64,000 nt of DNA. It comes from Microbacterium binotii (GTDB taxonomy: Bacteria > Actinomycetota > Actinomycetes > Actinomycetales > Microbacteriaceae). This document shows positions 16,615-24,954 of the stretch, one piece after another. The notes beneath the pieces were generated by a model. The model had not been told where the DNA came from, did not search any database, and saw only the letters and a list, made by a program, of their open reading frames with translations. The translations under genes were made by a program, and so were the position numbers. Every line of letters starts with the position of its first letter. Position 1 is the first letter of the stretch. The stretch is taken from positions 2,356,001 to 2,420,000 of the forward strand of contig NZ_CP090347.1 in the NCBI RefSeq assembly GCF_021398715.1, read 5' to 3'.

Positions 16615-17943
16615 ATGAGCGACGAGCGCTATTCCCCCGATCTCGCCGGCTGGGCCGCGCCGAGCGCGTCCGCGGCGGTGCGGGCGGTCGTCCACGTGCC
16701 CGGCTCCAAGTCGCTGACCAACCGCGAACTGGTTCTCGCAGCACTGGCGGACGGCCCCGGCATCCTGCGCGCGCCGTTGCACTCCGACGACTCGGCGCGG
16801 ATGTTGGACGCCCTCACGGCCCTCGGTGTGGGTATCGAGCGGATCGAGGGATCGGGTCCCTTCGGCGACGACCTGAGGATCACGCCCGCGACCGCCGCCC
16901 CCGCCGACGTCGTCGTGGACTGCGGGCAGGCCGGCACCGTCATGCGCTTCGTGACGCCGCTGGCCGGCTTCGCCCGGGGCGACGTGACCGTCACGGCCCA
17001 TGAGAGCGCGTTGCATCGCCCGATGGGCGAGATGATCCGGACACTTCGCGAGGTCGGTGTCGACATCGACGACGCCGGTACGTGGTCCCTCCCCTTTCTC
17101 GTCCGTGGGCGCGGGCATGTGCGCGGCGGCGAGGTGACGATCGACGCGAGCGCGTCGAGCCAGTTCGTCTCCGGCCTGCTGCTGTCGGCGGCGCGCTTCG
17201 ACGTAGGACTCCACCTGCGCCATGAGGGGGCGCGCCTGCCCTCGATCCCGCACATCGACATGACCGTGGAGTCCCTCGCACATCGCGGCGTGCACGTGGA
17301 GCGCCCGGCTCCAGGCGAGTGGATCGTCCCGCCCGGACCGATCCGCGCGAAGGACATCGCGATCGAGCCGGACCTCTCCAACGCGGCCCCGTTCCTCGCG
17401 GCCGCGCTGATCACCGGCGGCGAGGTCACCGTCGGCGGATGGCCCGCGCATTCGACGCAGCCGGGCGCTCAGCTGCCCGAGCTGCTGGCCGCGTTCGGGG
17501 CGCGAAGCAGCCGCCGTCACGGAGACCTGACGGTCGCCGGAGGCGACACCATCACCGGTGTCGATCTCGATCTCTCGGCCGTGGGAGAGCTCGCACCCAC
17601 GCTGGTGGGACTCGCCTTGCTGGCTGATGCCCCATCCAGCTTCGTGGGCATCGGCCACCTGCGCGGCCACGAGACCGACCGCCTCGCGGCGCTCGTGCAC
17701 AACGTCCGCGCTCTGGGAGGCGAGGCCGAAGAGCTCGAAGACGGCATCCGCGTCGCGCCCCGGCCCCTCTCCGGAGGGCTCTGGCGCGCGTTCCACGATC
17801 ACCGCATGGCCACCACCGGCGCATTGATCGGGCTGGCCGTTCCGGGAGTCGTCGTCGACGACATCGGCACGACGGCCAAGACCATGCCGGAGTTCCCCGA
17901 ACTGTGGCAGCGCATGCTCGCGGACACGGAGTCCGCCGGGTGA
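16615..17943 (+). CDS. aroA: 3-phosphoshikimate 1-carboxyvinyltransferase (EPSP synthase)
   Basis: The 442-residue cytoplasmic enzyme of the shikimate pathway joins phosphoenolpyruvate to shikimate-3-phosphate. Visible signatures are PGSKSLTNRELVLAAL (29-44, substrate-binding Lys32), DCGQAGTVMRFVTPLA (102-117) and, near the C-terminus, the GHETDRLAAL and DHRMATTGALIGLA motifs. The canonical GNAGT motif is GQAGT here, a variant common in actinobacterial AroA. ATG at 16615 is preferred to the GTG at 16606, which lies inside the likely promoter or ribosome-binding region. The stop overlaps the rsgA start (GTGA). It is divergent from sigR. Confidence 0.95.
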   Translation: MSDERYSPDLAGWAAPSASAAVRAVVHVPGSKSLTNRELVLAALADGPGILRAPLHSDDSARMLDALTALGVGIERIEGSGPFGDDLRITPATAAPADVVVDCGQAGTVMRFVTPLAGFARGDVTVTAHESALHRPMGEMIRTLREVGVDIDDAGTWSLPFLVRGRGHVRGGEVTIDASASSQFVSGLLLSAARFDVGLHLRHEGARLPSIPHIDMTVESLAHRGVHVERPAPGEWIVPPGPIRAKDIAIEPDLSNAAPFLAAALITGGEVTVGGWPAHSTQPGAQLPELLAAFGARSSRRHGDLTVAGGDTITGVDLDLSAVGELAPTLVGLALLADAPSSFVGIGHLRGHETDRLAALVHNVRALGGEAEELEDGIRVAPRPLSGGLWRAFHDHRMATTGALIGLAVPGVVVDDIGTTAKTMPEFPELWQRMLADTESAG

Positions 17944-18983
17944 GCTGGCTGCCCCCGGACGACGACGAGGACGACCTCGCCTACGACGAATCCGCCTTCC
18001 GCGCACGGCCGAACCCCAAAGCGAACAGGCCGCGCACGAAGCGCAGACCGGCCCACGCCGACGCACGCATCGCGCGCGTCCTCGGCGTGGACCGGGGACG
18101 TTACCAGGTGCTCGTCGACGAGGACGAGCCCACCGAGCGCGAGATCGTGGCGACTCGTGCGCGGGAGCTGCGGCGCACCCCGATCGTGACGGGCGATCGT
18201 GCACGAGTGGTCGGCGATGTGAGCGGCGCCGAGGGGACGCTCTCGCGCATCGTGGGCATCGAGGATCGCACCACCCTCCTCCGGCGCAGCGCCGACGACA
18301 CCGACCAAGTGGAACGCGTCGTGGTCGCCAACGCCGATCAGATGCTCGTCGTCGTGGCCGCCGCCGACCCCGAGCCTCGTGCGCGCCTGGTCGATCGCTA
18401 TCTGATCGCCGCCCTCGACGCCGGGATCCGGCCGCTTCTCGTGGTGACCAAGACCGACCTCGCCGACCCGGCGACGTTCCTGTCCCACTTCGACGGCATC
18501 GACATCGAGGTCTTCACGAGCGCGCGCGGCGAGATGCCCGTCGAGCGCATCGGTGCGGCGCTGATCGGACACTCCACCGTGTTCGTCGGCCATTCCGGCG
18601 TGGGCAAGTCGACGCTGGTGAATGCGCTCGTACCGGGCGCGGGGCGTGCGACCGGCCATGTCAACGAGGTCACCGGCCGCGGGCGCCACACCTCGAGTTC
18701 GACGGTGTCGCTGCGGTACCGGGGCGAGGAAGGCTCGGGCTGGGTCATCGACACTCCGGGTGTGCGTTCCTTCGGCCTCGGCCACGTGGACCCGGCGAAC
18801 ATCCTGCGCGCCTTCACCGACCTGGCCCTCGTCGCCGAGGACTGCCCCCGAGGCTGCACCCACCTGCCCGACGCCCCGGACTGCGCCATCATCGCGGCGG
18901 TCGCCGAGGGGAAGCTGGGCCCGAGCGGTCCGGCACGCTTGGACTCCTTGCAGCGGCTGCTCACCACGTTCGGGGGCCGCTGA
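17940..18983 (+). CDS. rsgA: ribosome small-subunit-dependent GTPase A
   Basis: A 347-residue circularly permuted GTPase that checks late 30S subunit maturation. An N-terminal OB-fold (about 42-110) precedes the permuted G motifs: G4 TKTD (170-173), G1 GHSGVGKST (217-225), G3 DTPG (271-274). A C-terminal zinc knuckle follows with Cys302, Cys306, His308 and Cys315. The GTG start overlaps the aroA stop by four bases, and aroA-rsgA is a conserved actinobacterial pair. The first 40 residues are acidic then basic and low in complexity, which is usual for this branch. Confidence 0.95.
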   Translation: MSWLPPDDDEDDLAYDESAFRARPNPKANRPRTKRRPAHADARIARVLGVDRGRYQVLVDEDEPTEREIVATRARELRRTPIVTGDRARVVGDVSGAEGTLSRIVGIEDRTTLLRRSADDTDQVERVVVANADQMLVVVAAADPEPRARLVDRYLIAALDAGIRPLLVVTKTDLADPATFLSHFDGIDIEVFTSARGEMPVERIGAALIGHSTVFVGHSGVGKSTLVNALVPGAGRATGHVNEVTGRGRHTSSSTVSLRYRGEEGSGWVIDTPGVRSFGLGHVDPANILRAFTDLALVAEDCPRGCTHLPDAPDCAIIAAVAEGKLGPSGPARLDSLQRLLTTFGGR

Positions 18984-18988
18984 GCGCC

Positions 18989-18994
18989 TACGCT
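18989..18994 (+). promoter_or_regulatory. -10 element for bcp (leaderless)
   Basis: TACGCT, six bases, then the bcp ATG at 19001. It sits in the 17-bp gap after rsgA, so bcp can be transcribed independently. Confidence 0.5.
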
Positions 18995-19000
18995 GGAATC

Positions 19001-19471
19001 ATGACTCAGCTGCAGCCCGGCGACACCGCACCCGACTTCACGCTCCACGACCAGGACGGCAACCCCGTCTCGCTCGAGGAGTTCCGTGGCCGGCCCGTCA
19101 TCCTCTACTTCTACCCTGCGGCCATGACGCCGGGGTGCACGACCCAGGCGTGCGACTTCCGCGACAGCCTCTCCTCGCTCACGGCCGCCGGTTACGCCGT
19201 GCTCGGCGTCTCACGGGACTCGTCCGAGAAGCTCGCGACGTTCCGCGAGCGCGACGGCCTCACCTTCCCCCTGCTGTCCGACCCGGACCACGCGGTGCAC
19301 GATGCCTACGGCGCGTGGGGCGAGAAGACGAACTACGGAAAGACCGTGGAAGGCGTGCTCCGTTCGACGTTCGTGATCGACGCTGACGGCCGCATCGAGC
19401 ACGCTCTCTACAACGTCAAGGCCACCGGTCACGTCGCTCGGCTTCGCAAGCTCCTCGGCGTCGACGGCTGA
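19001..19471 (+). CDS. bcp: thioredoxin-dependent thiol peroxidase (Bcp/PrxQ)
   Basis: A 156-residue atypical two-cysteine peroxiredoxin reducing hydroperoxides in the cytoplasm with thioredoxin as donor. The motif YPAAMTPGCTTQACDF holds the peroxidatic Cys46 and resolving Cys51, the same five-residue spacing as E. coli Bcp. Length is typical. It starts 17 bp after rsgA with its own leaderless -10. Its stop is 3 bp from the stop of the convergent small membrane gene. Control by SigR would fit the neighbourhood, but no SigR promoter was seen. Confidence 0.95.
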   Translation: MTQLQPGDTAPDFTLHDQDGNPVSLEEFRGRPVILYFYPAAMTPGCTTQACDFRDSLSSLTAAGYAVLGVSRDSSEKLATFRERDGLTFPLLSDPDHAVHDAYGAWGEKTNYGKTVEGVLRSTFVIDADGRIEHALYNVKATGHVARLRKLLGVDG

Positions 19472-19474
19472 GGG

Positions 19475-19864
19475 TCAGTCCTCGCGCCGGGCGCGCTGAG
19501 CCGCCCGGCGCGCCGCCGAGATCAGCAGGACGAGCACGATCAACGCGGGAACGCCCAGTTGAAGACCGTTGAGCGGATGCCCGTACGTCCCGGTCACTGC
19601 GCCGATTGCGACGGCGAGCACCAGCAGTTGGACCACGATGCCGCCCGAGCGTCCGGCCGACCTGCCCCGTGCCGCCGAGATGCCGAACCCGACGACGAGC
19701 GCGGCGCCGAGAAGCGTCAGCACGATCAGGGCGATCGCCGTCGCCTCGGATGCGGTGTCACCTTGCGCCAGCGCGATGAGCTGCCAGATCGCGAGCCCCG
19801 CGAGTGCGACGCCCTCCAGAACGACGAGTCCGCCCGCAACCAGGCTCAGCAGGTCGTTGCGCAT
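19475..19864 (-). CDS. small four-helix membrane protein of unknown function
   Basis: A 129-residue protein made almost wholly of four hydrophobic segments (about 6-28, 39-62, 75-92, 98-117) with short basic loops and an Arg-rich C-terminus (ARRAAQRARRED). I do not recognise a named family; similar small integral membrane proteins are common beside whiB1 in actinobacteria. ATG at 19864 was chosen because a GGAGA site lies a few bases upstream and the protein then begins directly before the first helix; a longer frame to 19927 is less likely. It is divergent from whiB1 and convergent with bcp. Confidence 0.65.
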   Translation of the reverse strand: MRNDLLSLVAGGLVVLEGVALAGLAIWQLIALAQGDTASEATAIALIVLTLLGAALVVGFGISAARGRSAGRSGGIVVQLLVLAVAIGAVTGTYGHPLNGLQLGVPALIVLVLLISAARRAAQRARRED

Positions 19865-19943
19865 GAGATCTCCGGGGTTGTGGGATCGGACAGTATTCGG
19901 CCGCATGAAGTTGGTGACGAGACACAAAACAACCGGTGAACCC

Positions 19944-19972
19944 TTGATTCACCCTGGTCACTGTGGAACGAT
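19944..19972 (+). promoter_or_regulatory. possible sigma-A promoter of whiB1
   Basis: TTGATT (19944-19949), a 17-base spacer and AACGAT (19967-19972). It would give a leader of about 130 bases. whiB1 genes are known to have long leaders in mycobacteria, but the -10 is imperfect. Confidence 0.3.
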
Positions 19973-20109
19973 TGACGACGTCGTGTGCTCCCACAGCGGC
20001 GTGGGGCGAGCAGAAGCTCGCACATCACACAGGGTACCGGACCCCGATCCGGGCTCTTTCACAACCCACCCGTTCTCACCTTTTTCCGACGCCTGAGGAG
20101 CAACATCAC

Positions 20110-20358
20110 ATGGATTGGCGCGACAAATCAGCCTGCCTGACCGTAGACCCGGAGCTGTTCTTCCCGGTCGGCAACACCGGTCCGGCGGTCGACCAGATCG
20201 AGAAGGCCAAGTCCGTGTGCGCTCGTTGCACCGTCACTGAGATCTGCCTGCAGTACGCCCTCGAGACCGGCCAGGACTCGGGCGTGTGGGGAGGCCTCTC
20301 CGAGGACGAGCGCCGCGCTCTCAAGCGCCGCGCCGCGCGCGCCCGTCGCGCCTCCTGA
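20110..20358 (+). CDS. whiB1: WhiB1-type iron-sulfur transcription regulator
   Basis: An 82-residue [4Fe-4S] protein that binds the primary sigma factor and senses nitric oxide or redox state. Cluster ligands are Cys9, Cys37, Cys40 and Cys46; the turn GVWGG (58-62) and basic tail LKRRAARARRAS follow. MDWRDKSACLTVDPELFFPVG matches WhiB1 closely, which together with the pdtaS neighbour gives the assignment. AGGAG lies about ten bases before the ATG. The gene is preceded by about 245 bp of non-coding DNA, the longest gap in the window, consistent with complex control. Confidence 0.95.
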   Translation: MDWRDKSACLTVDPELFFPVGNTGPAVDQIEKAKSVCARCTVTEICLQYALETGQDSGVWGGLSEDERRALKRRAARARRAS

Positions 20359-20380
20359 GCACGACACGTTCCACATACTC

Positions 20381-20427
20381 CGCATCCGCCGTTCCTGCGC
20401 CCACGGGCGCCAGGCGCGGCGGATGCG
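20381..20427. terminator. probable bidirectional terminator, whiB1/pdtaS
   Basis: Inverted repeat of 11 bp (20381-20391 and 20417-20427) enclosing 25 bases that can pair internally, between convergent genes. Confidence 0.5.
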
Positions 20428-20433
20428 TCGTTC

Positions 20434-21927
20434 TCAGACCTCGCCGCGGTCGATGTAGCGCAGGGGGATGTCGATCGTGACTTCGGTGCCCCGCCCCATG
20501 ATCGTGTGCCAATCGATCGTGCCGCCCAGCTCGCCCTGGATCAGCGTGCGCACGATCTGCGTACCCAGGCCGCGACCCACCTGACCTTCGGGAAGACCGA
20601 CCCCGGTGTCGCGGACCCGGACCTCCAGGTTGTCCTCGGAGCGCTCCGCGGCGATCTCCACCTCGCCCTCCTGCCCGGCGAGACCGTGCTCGACGGCGTT
20701 CGTGACGAGTTCGGTCAGAGCGAGCGCCAGCGGGGTCGCGTACTCGCTCGGCAGCGTCCCGAAGGAGCCGGTCTTGCGGGTCCGCGCCCGCGTCGTGGGT
20801 GCGGCCGCCACCTCGGCCACGAGCTTCAGCACCCGCGAGAAGACCTCATCGAAGTCGACGTTCTGCGTGAGCCCCTCCGAGAGCGTGTCGTGCACCACGG
20901 CGATCGCCGACACGCGCCGCGTGGCGTGCGTGAGCGCATCCCTGGCCTCATCCGAGTGCGTGCGGCGCGCCTGGATCCGCAGCAGCGAGGCAACGGTCTG
21001 CAGGTTGTTCTTGACCCGGTGGTGGATCTCGCGGATCGTCGCGTCCTTGGTAATCAGCTCCTGATCGCGGTGGCGGAGCTCTGTGACGTCGCGGCACAGC
21101 ACGATCGCGCCGATGCGATTGCCGTGGTCGCGCAGCGGGATGGCGCGCAGGGCCACGGTGACGCCCCTGGCTTCGATGTCCACGCGCCATGGCGCGCGGC
21201 CGGTCGCGACGACAGGCAGCGACTCGTCGAACTGACGCTTCTCGGGGAGGATCTGCGTGATGACCTCCACGAGCGGCTCGCCCTCGAGCTCGTCCTCGAA
21301 GCCCATCCGGTAGAACGCAGAGAGCGCGTTGGGGCTCGCGAACGTGGTGAGTCCGTCCACGTCGATCCGGATGAGGCCGTCGGACGCGCGGGGAGCGCCG
21401 CGGCGCGGCGACGCGGGGGCGGCGACGTCGGGGAACTCGCCCGTCGCGACCATCCCGAACAGGTCGTCGGCGCAGTCGTTGAAGGTGATCTGCTGACGCG
21501 ACGGCGTGCGGGCCTCCCCGAGGTTCGTGTGGCGCGTCAGGACGCCGAGGACGCGAGCGTGGGAGTCAGCTCCCGCCCGAGCTCGGACGACGGGCACGGC
21601 GCGCACGCGCGTCGGGGTCTCCTCGAACCAGTCCGGCGACGCGGAATCCACGATGCGGCCGGTCGTGAAGGCCTCGCGCACCTGGGCGCGCCACTGCGGG
21701 CGGACACGGTCGCCCACGATGTCGCGGTAGAAGAGGGTCGCCGCGCCGGAGGGACGCGTGTGCGCGACAGCGATGAACGAGTCGTCCTCGGTGGGCACCC
21801 ACAGCACGATGTCCGCGAAGGCGAGATCCGCGAGGAGCTGTCCGTCCCCAGCGAGCCGGTGCAGCCACTCCACATCGGCGGGATCGGAGAAGCCGTGCGC
21901 GTAGACGAGATCGCTGAGGGTCGACAC
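20434..21927 (-). CDS. pdtaS: PdtaS-type soluble sensor histidine kinase
   Basis: A 497-residue cytoplasmic kinase with a GAF-like domain (about 10-170), a PAS domain (about 182-285), a HisKA_2 dimerisation domain with EIHHRVKNNLQTVASLL (phospho-His at 302/303) and an HATPase_c domain (about 395-490, N box ELVTNAVEHGL, G box DTGVGLPEGQVGRGLG). PdtaS partners the antiterminator PdtaR to control stress and copper/nitric-oxide responses; no response regulator lies nearby, which is normal. The start is fixed at GTG 21927, giving VSTLSDL as in mycobacterial PdtaS, and TAGGGT stands exactly six bases upstream. Confidence 0.93.
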   Translation of the reverse strand: MSTLSDLVYAHGFSDPADVEWLHRLAGDGQLLADLAFADIVLWVPTEDDSFIAVAHTRPSGAATLFYRDIVGDRVRPQWRAQVREAFTTGRIVDSASPDWFEETPTRVRAVPVVRARAGADSHARVLGVLTRHTNLGEARTPSRQQITFNDCADDLFGMVATGEFPDVAAPASPRRGAPRASDGLIRIDVDGLTTFASPNALSAFYRMGFEDELEGEPLVEVITQILPEKRQFDESLPVVATGRAPWRVDIEARGVTVALRAIPLRDHGNRIGAIVLCRDVTELRHRDQELITKDATIREIHHRVKNNLQTVASLLRIQARRTHSDEARDALTHATRRVSAIAVVHDTLSEGLTQNVDFDEVFSRVLKLVAEVAAAPTTRARTRKTGSFGTLPSEYATPLALALTELVTNAVEHGLAGQEGEVEIAAERSEDNLEVRVRDTGVGLPEGQVGRGLGTQIVRTLIQGELGGTIDWHTIMGRGTEVTIDIPLRYIDRGEV

Positions 21928-21933
21928 CACTCC

Positions 21934-21939
21934 ACCCTA
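21934..21939 (-). promoter_or_regulatory. -10 element for pdtaS (leaderless)
   Basis: TAGGGT-N6-GTG. It overlaps the last codons of the upstream CpaE-like gene, so pdtaS likely has its own promoter inside that gene's end. Confidence 0.5.
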
Positions 21940-23217
21940 AGCGGAGGCGGCCAGTCGCTCGTGCGGACTCCGATCACCGCGGCGTTCGCGTCGAGTGGTC
22001 GCGACCGGCATCGGCGGCAGCAGCGCCTCCCCGACGATGCGTCGGATGGCCGAGACCATCGCTGATCTGGCTGCCACCTCGGCGGCGGGCCGCGCGGCCA
22101 GCATCGCCGCATCCGCCGCTCTGCGGTCCTCGGGAACGAACCACATCTCGCGGATGTCCGCGTAGCGCTCCAGCGTGCGGCGGAGCTGTCCGCGTGCATC
22201 GATGCCGACCCCGCCGCGACGGAACCGGTTCACGACGACCGTCAGCGGCGTCGATCCGACGATCGCTCGCAGCTCCCCCACCGATCGCAGGAAACGCGCG
22301 ACGGAGACGGGGTCGGCGGCGAGAACCGCCACGATGTGGTCCGCGGCCGCGAGCGCGGCCAGTGTCGCGGCGTTCCGACGGGGGCCGGCGATCACGTCGC
22401 TGACGATCTCCTCGTCCCGCTCCAGGGATGCGGCGACGTCCACCACGGTGTGCTCGGCCCATCCGGCGCAGGCGGCGAGTGCGGCGCGCACGCGCTTCTC
22501 GCTGAGCTCCGGCCACCTCGACGGGCGGTTGATTCCGGTGAGCACGTCCACATCGGCGCCTCCGAGAGCCACCGAGATGCGCTGGAGCTCGACGTCGTCC
22601 AGCGCATCCGACTCGGCTTGGCGACAGGCGACCGCGAATCCGGGCCCCTCGTCCGGAAGGCCGAGTGCCATGGCGAGCGAGGGCGCGTGGGCGTCTGCAT
22701 CGACGAGCGCGACGTGACGGCCGCCCCGGGCGAGTTCGGCGGCGAGTCCCACCGCGATGGTGGATCTCCCGGGGGCGCCGTGCGGCCCCCAGACGACGAC
22801 CAGTCGCGGACCGGCGGCGGCCGGTCGGGTGGTCACAGGCGACGCGGAGGCGGCGGTGAGAGCGGCCGCCGCATCCCTCGCCGAGCCGGTCGCCGATATG
22901 GGTGACGAGAGCCCGAAGGCTGCGGCCAGACGAGCGGCGGCCGCGTCATCGCCGAGCGGCAGGACGCGCACACCTCGGGCGTCTGCGAGAGCGACGGTGC
23001 GGGCCGTCAGCTGATCGACGCGCGCGGCGAGCACCAGAGTGTCGGCGGAGGCGAGGAGCGCGTCCAGTTCCGCATCCGGTCCGTGACCGGATGCCACCGT
23101 GGCCGTGAATCTCTCCGGAGGATAGATCGCCACCTCGACGGCGCCCTCCAGCAGAAGTTGCTCCCGTAGGGCGATGGCCACAGGCTGCGGGAGGACGAGG
23201 ATCGCACGGGAGATCAC
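21937..23217 (-). CDS. CpaE/MinD-like ATPase with degenerate P-loop
   Basis: A 426-residue SIMIBI-class protein. The N-terminal 125 residues resemble a receiver-like CpaE domain; the ATPase fold starts near 137. The deviant Walker A should read xKGGxGK(T/S), but here it is GPHGAPGRST (144-153): both lysines are lost, with Arg151 in the place of the P-loop lysine. The A' segment ALVDADAHAPSLAMALGL (169-186) is intact. Such proteins may bind nucleotide weakly or act as a scaffold. Its GTG overlaps the stop of the SAF-domain gene by four bases. The pair resembles CpaB/CpaE of Tad pili, yet no pilus gene is present. Confidence 0.75.
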   Translation of the reverse strand: MISRAILVLPQPVAIALREQLLLEGAVEVAIYPPERFTATVASGHGPDAELDALLASADTLVLAARVDQLTARTVALADARGVRVLPLGDDAAAARLAAAFGLSSPISATGSARDAAAALTAASASPVTTRPAAAGPRLVVVWGPHGAPGRSTIAVGLAAELARGGRHVALVDADAHAPSLAMALGLPDEGPGFAVACRQAESDALDDVELQRISVALGGADVDVLTGINRPSRWPELSEKRVRAALAACAGWAEHTVVDVAASLERDEEIVSDVIAGPRRNAATLAALAAADHIVAVLAADPVSVARFLRSVGELRAIVGSTPLTVVVNRFRRGGVGIDARGQLRRTLERYADIREMWFVPEDRRAADAAMLAARPAAEVAARSAMVSAIRRIVGEALLPPMPVATTRRERRGDRSPHERLAASA

Positions 23218-23840
23218 GAGACCCCCTGCGCGGGGACCACCGACAGTGTCGCCTCACCTGCCAGCGCCGCGAGCACGTCCGCCACGGACTCTCGGGGGAC
23301 GATGAGCTCGACAGAGGGCGCCGTGGTCGCCATCACCGAGTCGCTGCTCGGAAGGGCGGCGACCGCCGCATCGGCGACCAGGATGCGGGGAGCCTGGCGG
23401 ACACCGTCGCCGTCGAGCGGCGCGGCCCACACCTCCACCGGGGTCCCGACGTCGACGGAGGCGGGAATGGCGGTGCTGCTGGGAACGACGAGCGTGGTGG
23501 TGCGCACCTCGGAGGCGGAACCCACGGATGCCGCGGGGATGAGTTCGCCGGCGGGGATGGTGCGCGTCGCCACGGCGTCGGGGGGCAGCGTGTCGCCCGA
23601 CGCGTAGGCAGCCTCGAGCGAACCCAGCGCGACGTCGACGACGCGCAGTTCCGACGGTGCGATGCTCTCGCCCGGCACGAGCGTCCGCGTCGCCGCGTAG
23701 ACGGGAACCGTCTGCCGCGCCGATGCGACGACGAACCACACGCCGGCGATCGAGACGAGGACGAGCACGACGCCGATCACGAAACGTGCGTCCGCCCACA
23801 ACGCGCGGGGACGCTGGCGGGGCGTGGCCTGAGCTGTCAT
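23214..23840 (-). CDS. SAF-domain membrane protein (CpaB/RcpC-like)
   Basis: A 208-residue protein with a short cytoplasmic N-terminus, one transmembrane helix (about 20-42) and an external SAF domain (about 48-120; VPVYAATRTLVPGESIAPSE). In Flp/Tad pilus systems this family (CpaB/RcpC) sits in the periplasm or outside the membrane; in Gram-positives the orphan versions are unassigned. Residues 120-205 are Ala/Val-rich and similar to the RcpC second domain. It is translationally coupled to the degenerate CpaE-like ATPase, so the two probably work together, perhaps as a membrane-tethered positioning pair. Start context is weak. Confidence 0.7.
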   Translation of the reverse strand: MTAQATPRQRPRALWADARFVIGVVLVLVSIAGVWFVVASARQTVPVYAATRTLVPGESIAPSELRVVDVALGSLEAAYASGDTLPPDAVATRTIPAGELIPAASVGSASEVRTTTLVVPSSTAIPASVDVGTPVEVWAAPLDGDGVRQAPRILVADAAVAALPSSDSVMATTAPSVELIVPRESVADVLAALAGEATLSVVPAQGVS

Positions 23841-23954
23841 GGCCTACATGCTGACCGAGGCCCGGTCAAACCGTCGGATCTTATCCACAGCGCTCTTATC
23901 CACATGGCGCGCCACCGCGCCGAGGTGTCGGAACGGCACCGCATAATTGAGGGC

Positions 23955-24236
23955 ATGCCCGACACGACCCCGCCCGAGGGCCGCCTCCTCGCCCCGGCGT
24001 CCGTCGCCGAGGCGCTGTCGGTGTCGGTCGAGGAGGTCATCGCACTCGTCATGGAAGGACGGCTGCGCGGCATCCGGATCGGTGAGAGCCGCCAGTGGCG
24101 CATCGAAGAGGCCAGCGTGTCGGACTACCTCGACGATGAAGCCGAGGACGCCCGTCGGATGGCGCTGTGGCGGCAGTCCAACGCCGCCAGCTTCCCGGAG
24201 CTGTGGGGGCATGGCCGGGTGCGCAACCCCGACTGA
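23955..24236 (+). CDS. BldC/excisionase-like helix-turn-helix protein
   Basis: A 93-residue MerR-type winged HTH protein. The segment LLAPASVAEALSVSVEEVIA continues into LVMEGRLRGIRIGESRQWRIEEASVSDYL, about residues 10-60, the HTH_17 fold shared by BldC and phage excisionases. The C-terminus (about 60-93) is acidic then Trp-containing and not family-wide. ATG at 23955 follows TTGAGGGC, which may serve as a weak ribosome-binding site, and CATAAT lies seven bases upstream as a possible -10. There is no integrase nearby, so a chromosomal BldC-type regulator is more likely than an excisionase. It is divergent from the SAF gene. Confidence 0.75.
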   Translation: MPDTTPPEGRLLAPASVAEALSVSVEEVIALVMEGRLRGIRIGESRQWRIEEASVSDYLDDEAEDARRMALWRQSNAASFPELWGHGRVRNPD

Positions 24237-24241
24237 AAGCC

Positions 24242-24838
24242 TCAGAGGACGTCGGCGCCCTCCCAGCGCACCCAGGAGAGCGCGGTGAACGGGACCAAAC
24301 GGTAGCCGCGGACGCTCACGGAACGACGCGGCTCGTCGATGTCGTGCAGCGCGAGATCGAGGTGGTCAGCCCCGGCACGGTCGATCGTCCCCGACACGGC
24401 GCGCGTTCCCACCTGCATCGTGACCGGGACACGTCGACGCGCGAGGTCGCGCAGGACGAAGCCGATCCCCATGCGTTCCGACACACCCACCCGCGGTGCA
24501 GGATGCGGTCGCGCGGCGCGCAGGAGATCGCCTTCCCCCACACCCACCGACGCAACCGCCGCGACCGGGACGAGCACACTGCGACGCTGCGCCTCGAGCC
24601 CCATCCAATCGGCGCCGACCGCGGTCAGGACGCCGATGAGCGCGTCCGCCGCCACCAGATCGACGGCGAGGTCGGGGCGTTGCGTCTCATCCGTGCGAGC
24701 GAGGACCAGAAGCCGCTCGCGCAGCGTCACGCGTGACAGCCGCAGCCGTTCGGCCTCCGTGTCCAGGACCGCGCGCTCCGCTTCCCACTCGGCATCGAAC
24801 TGCCCCTGCAGGTCCTCGAAGAAGCGTTCCCAGCGCAC
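24242..24838 (-). CDS. conserved actinobacterial protein of unknown function
   Basis: A 198-residue soluble protein that I cannot name. Residues 1-45 form an amphipathic, probably coiled helix (FFEDLQGQFDAEWEAERAVLDTEAERLRLSRVTLRERL). The remainder looks like two beta-rich half-domains, possibly SH3/Sm-like: one about 60-120 and one about 128-195, with GTRAVSGTIDRAGADHLDLA. There is no signal peptide or membrane helix. TAATCT lies exactly six bases before the GTG start. It is convergent with the BldC-like gene and is one of several unknowns between pdtaS and secA. Confidence 0.65.
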   Translation of the reverse strand: MRWERFFEDLQGQFDAEWEAERAVLDTEAERLRLSRVTLRERLLVLARTDETQRPDLAVDLVAADALIGVLTAVGADWMGLEAQRRSVLVPVAAVASVGVGEGDLLRAARPHPAPRVGVSERMGIGFVLRDLARRRVPVTMQVGTRAVSGTIDRAGADHLDLALHDIDEPRRSVSVRGYRLVPFTALSWVRWEGADVL

Positions 24839-24844
24839 GCCGCG

Positions 24845-24850
24845 AGATTA
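24845..24850 (-). promoter_or_regulatory. -10 element for the 24242-24838 gene (leaderless)
   Basis: TAATCT-N6-GTG. Confidence 0.45.
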
Positions 24851-24954
24851 GACCGATACCCCCGCAATCATGAGAAGTTTTCCACAAACCGTTTCCGACC
24901 TGGCCGAACTGCTCTACTGATCCCGCTCAGGATCCCCGTTCATGTGAGGCCCAG

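Noticed and set aside
19984..19995. TGTG-CTCC-CACA upstream of whiB1 as a CRP site
   Set aside because: The half-site gap is four bases; CRP/Cmr sites need TGTG-N8-CACA spacing.
23955..24236. Excisionase-like HTH gene as a sign of a prophage or integrated element
   Set aside because: There is no integrase, attachment repeat or composition shift, and BldC-type regulators share the fold.
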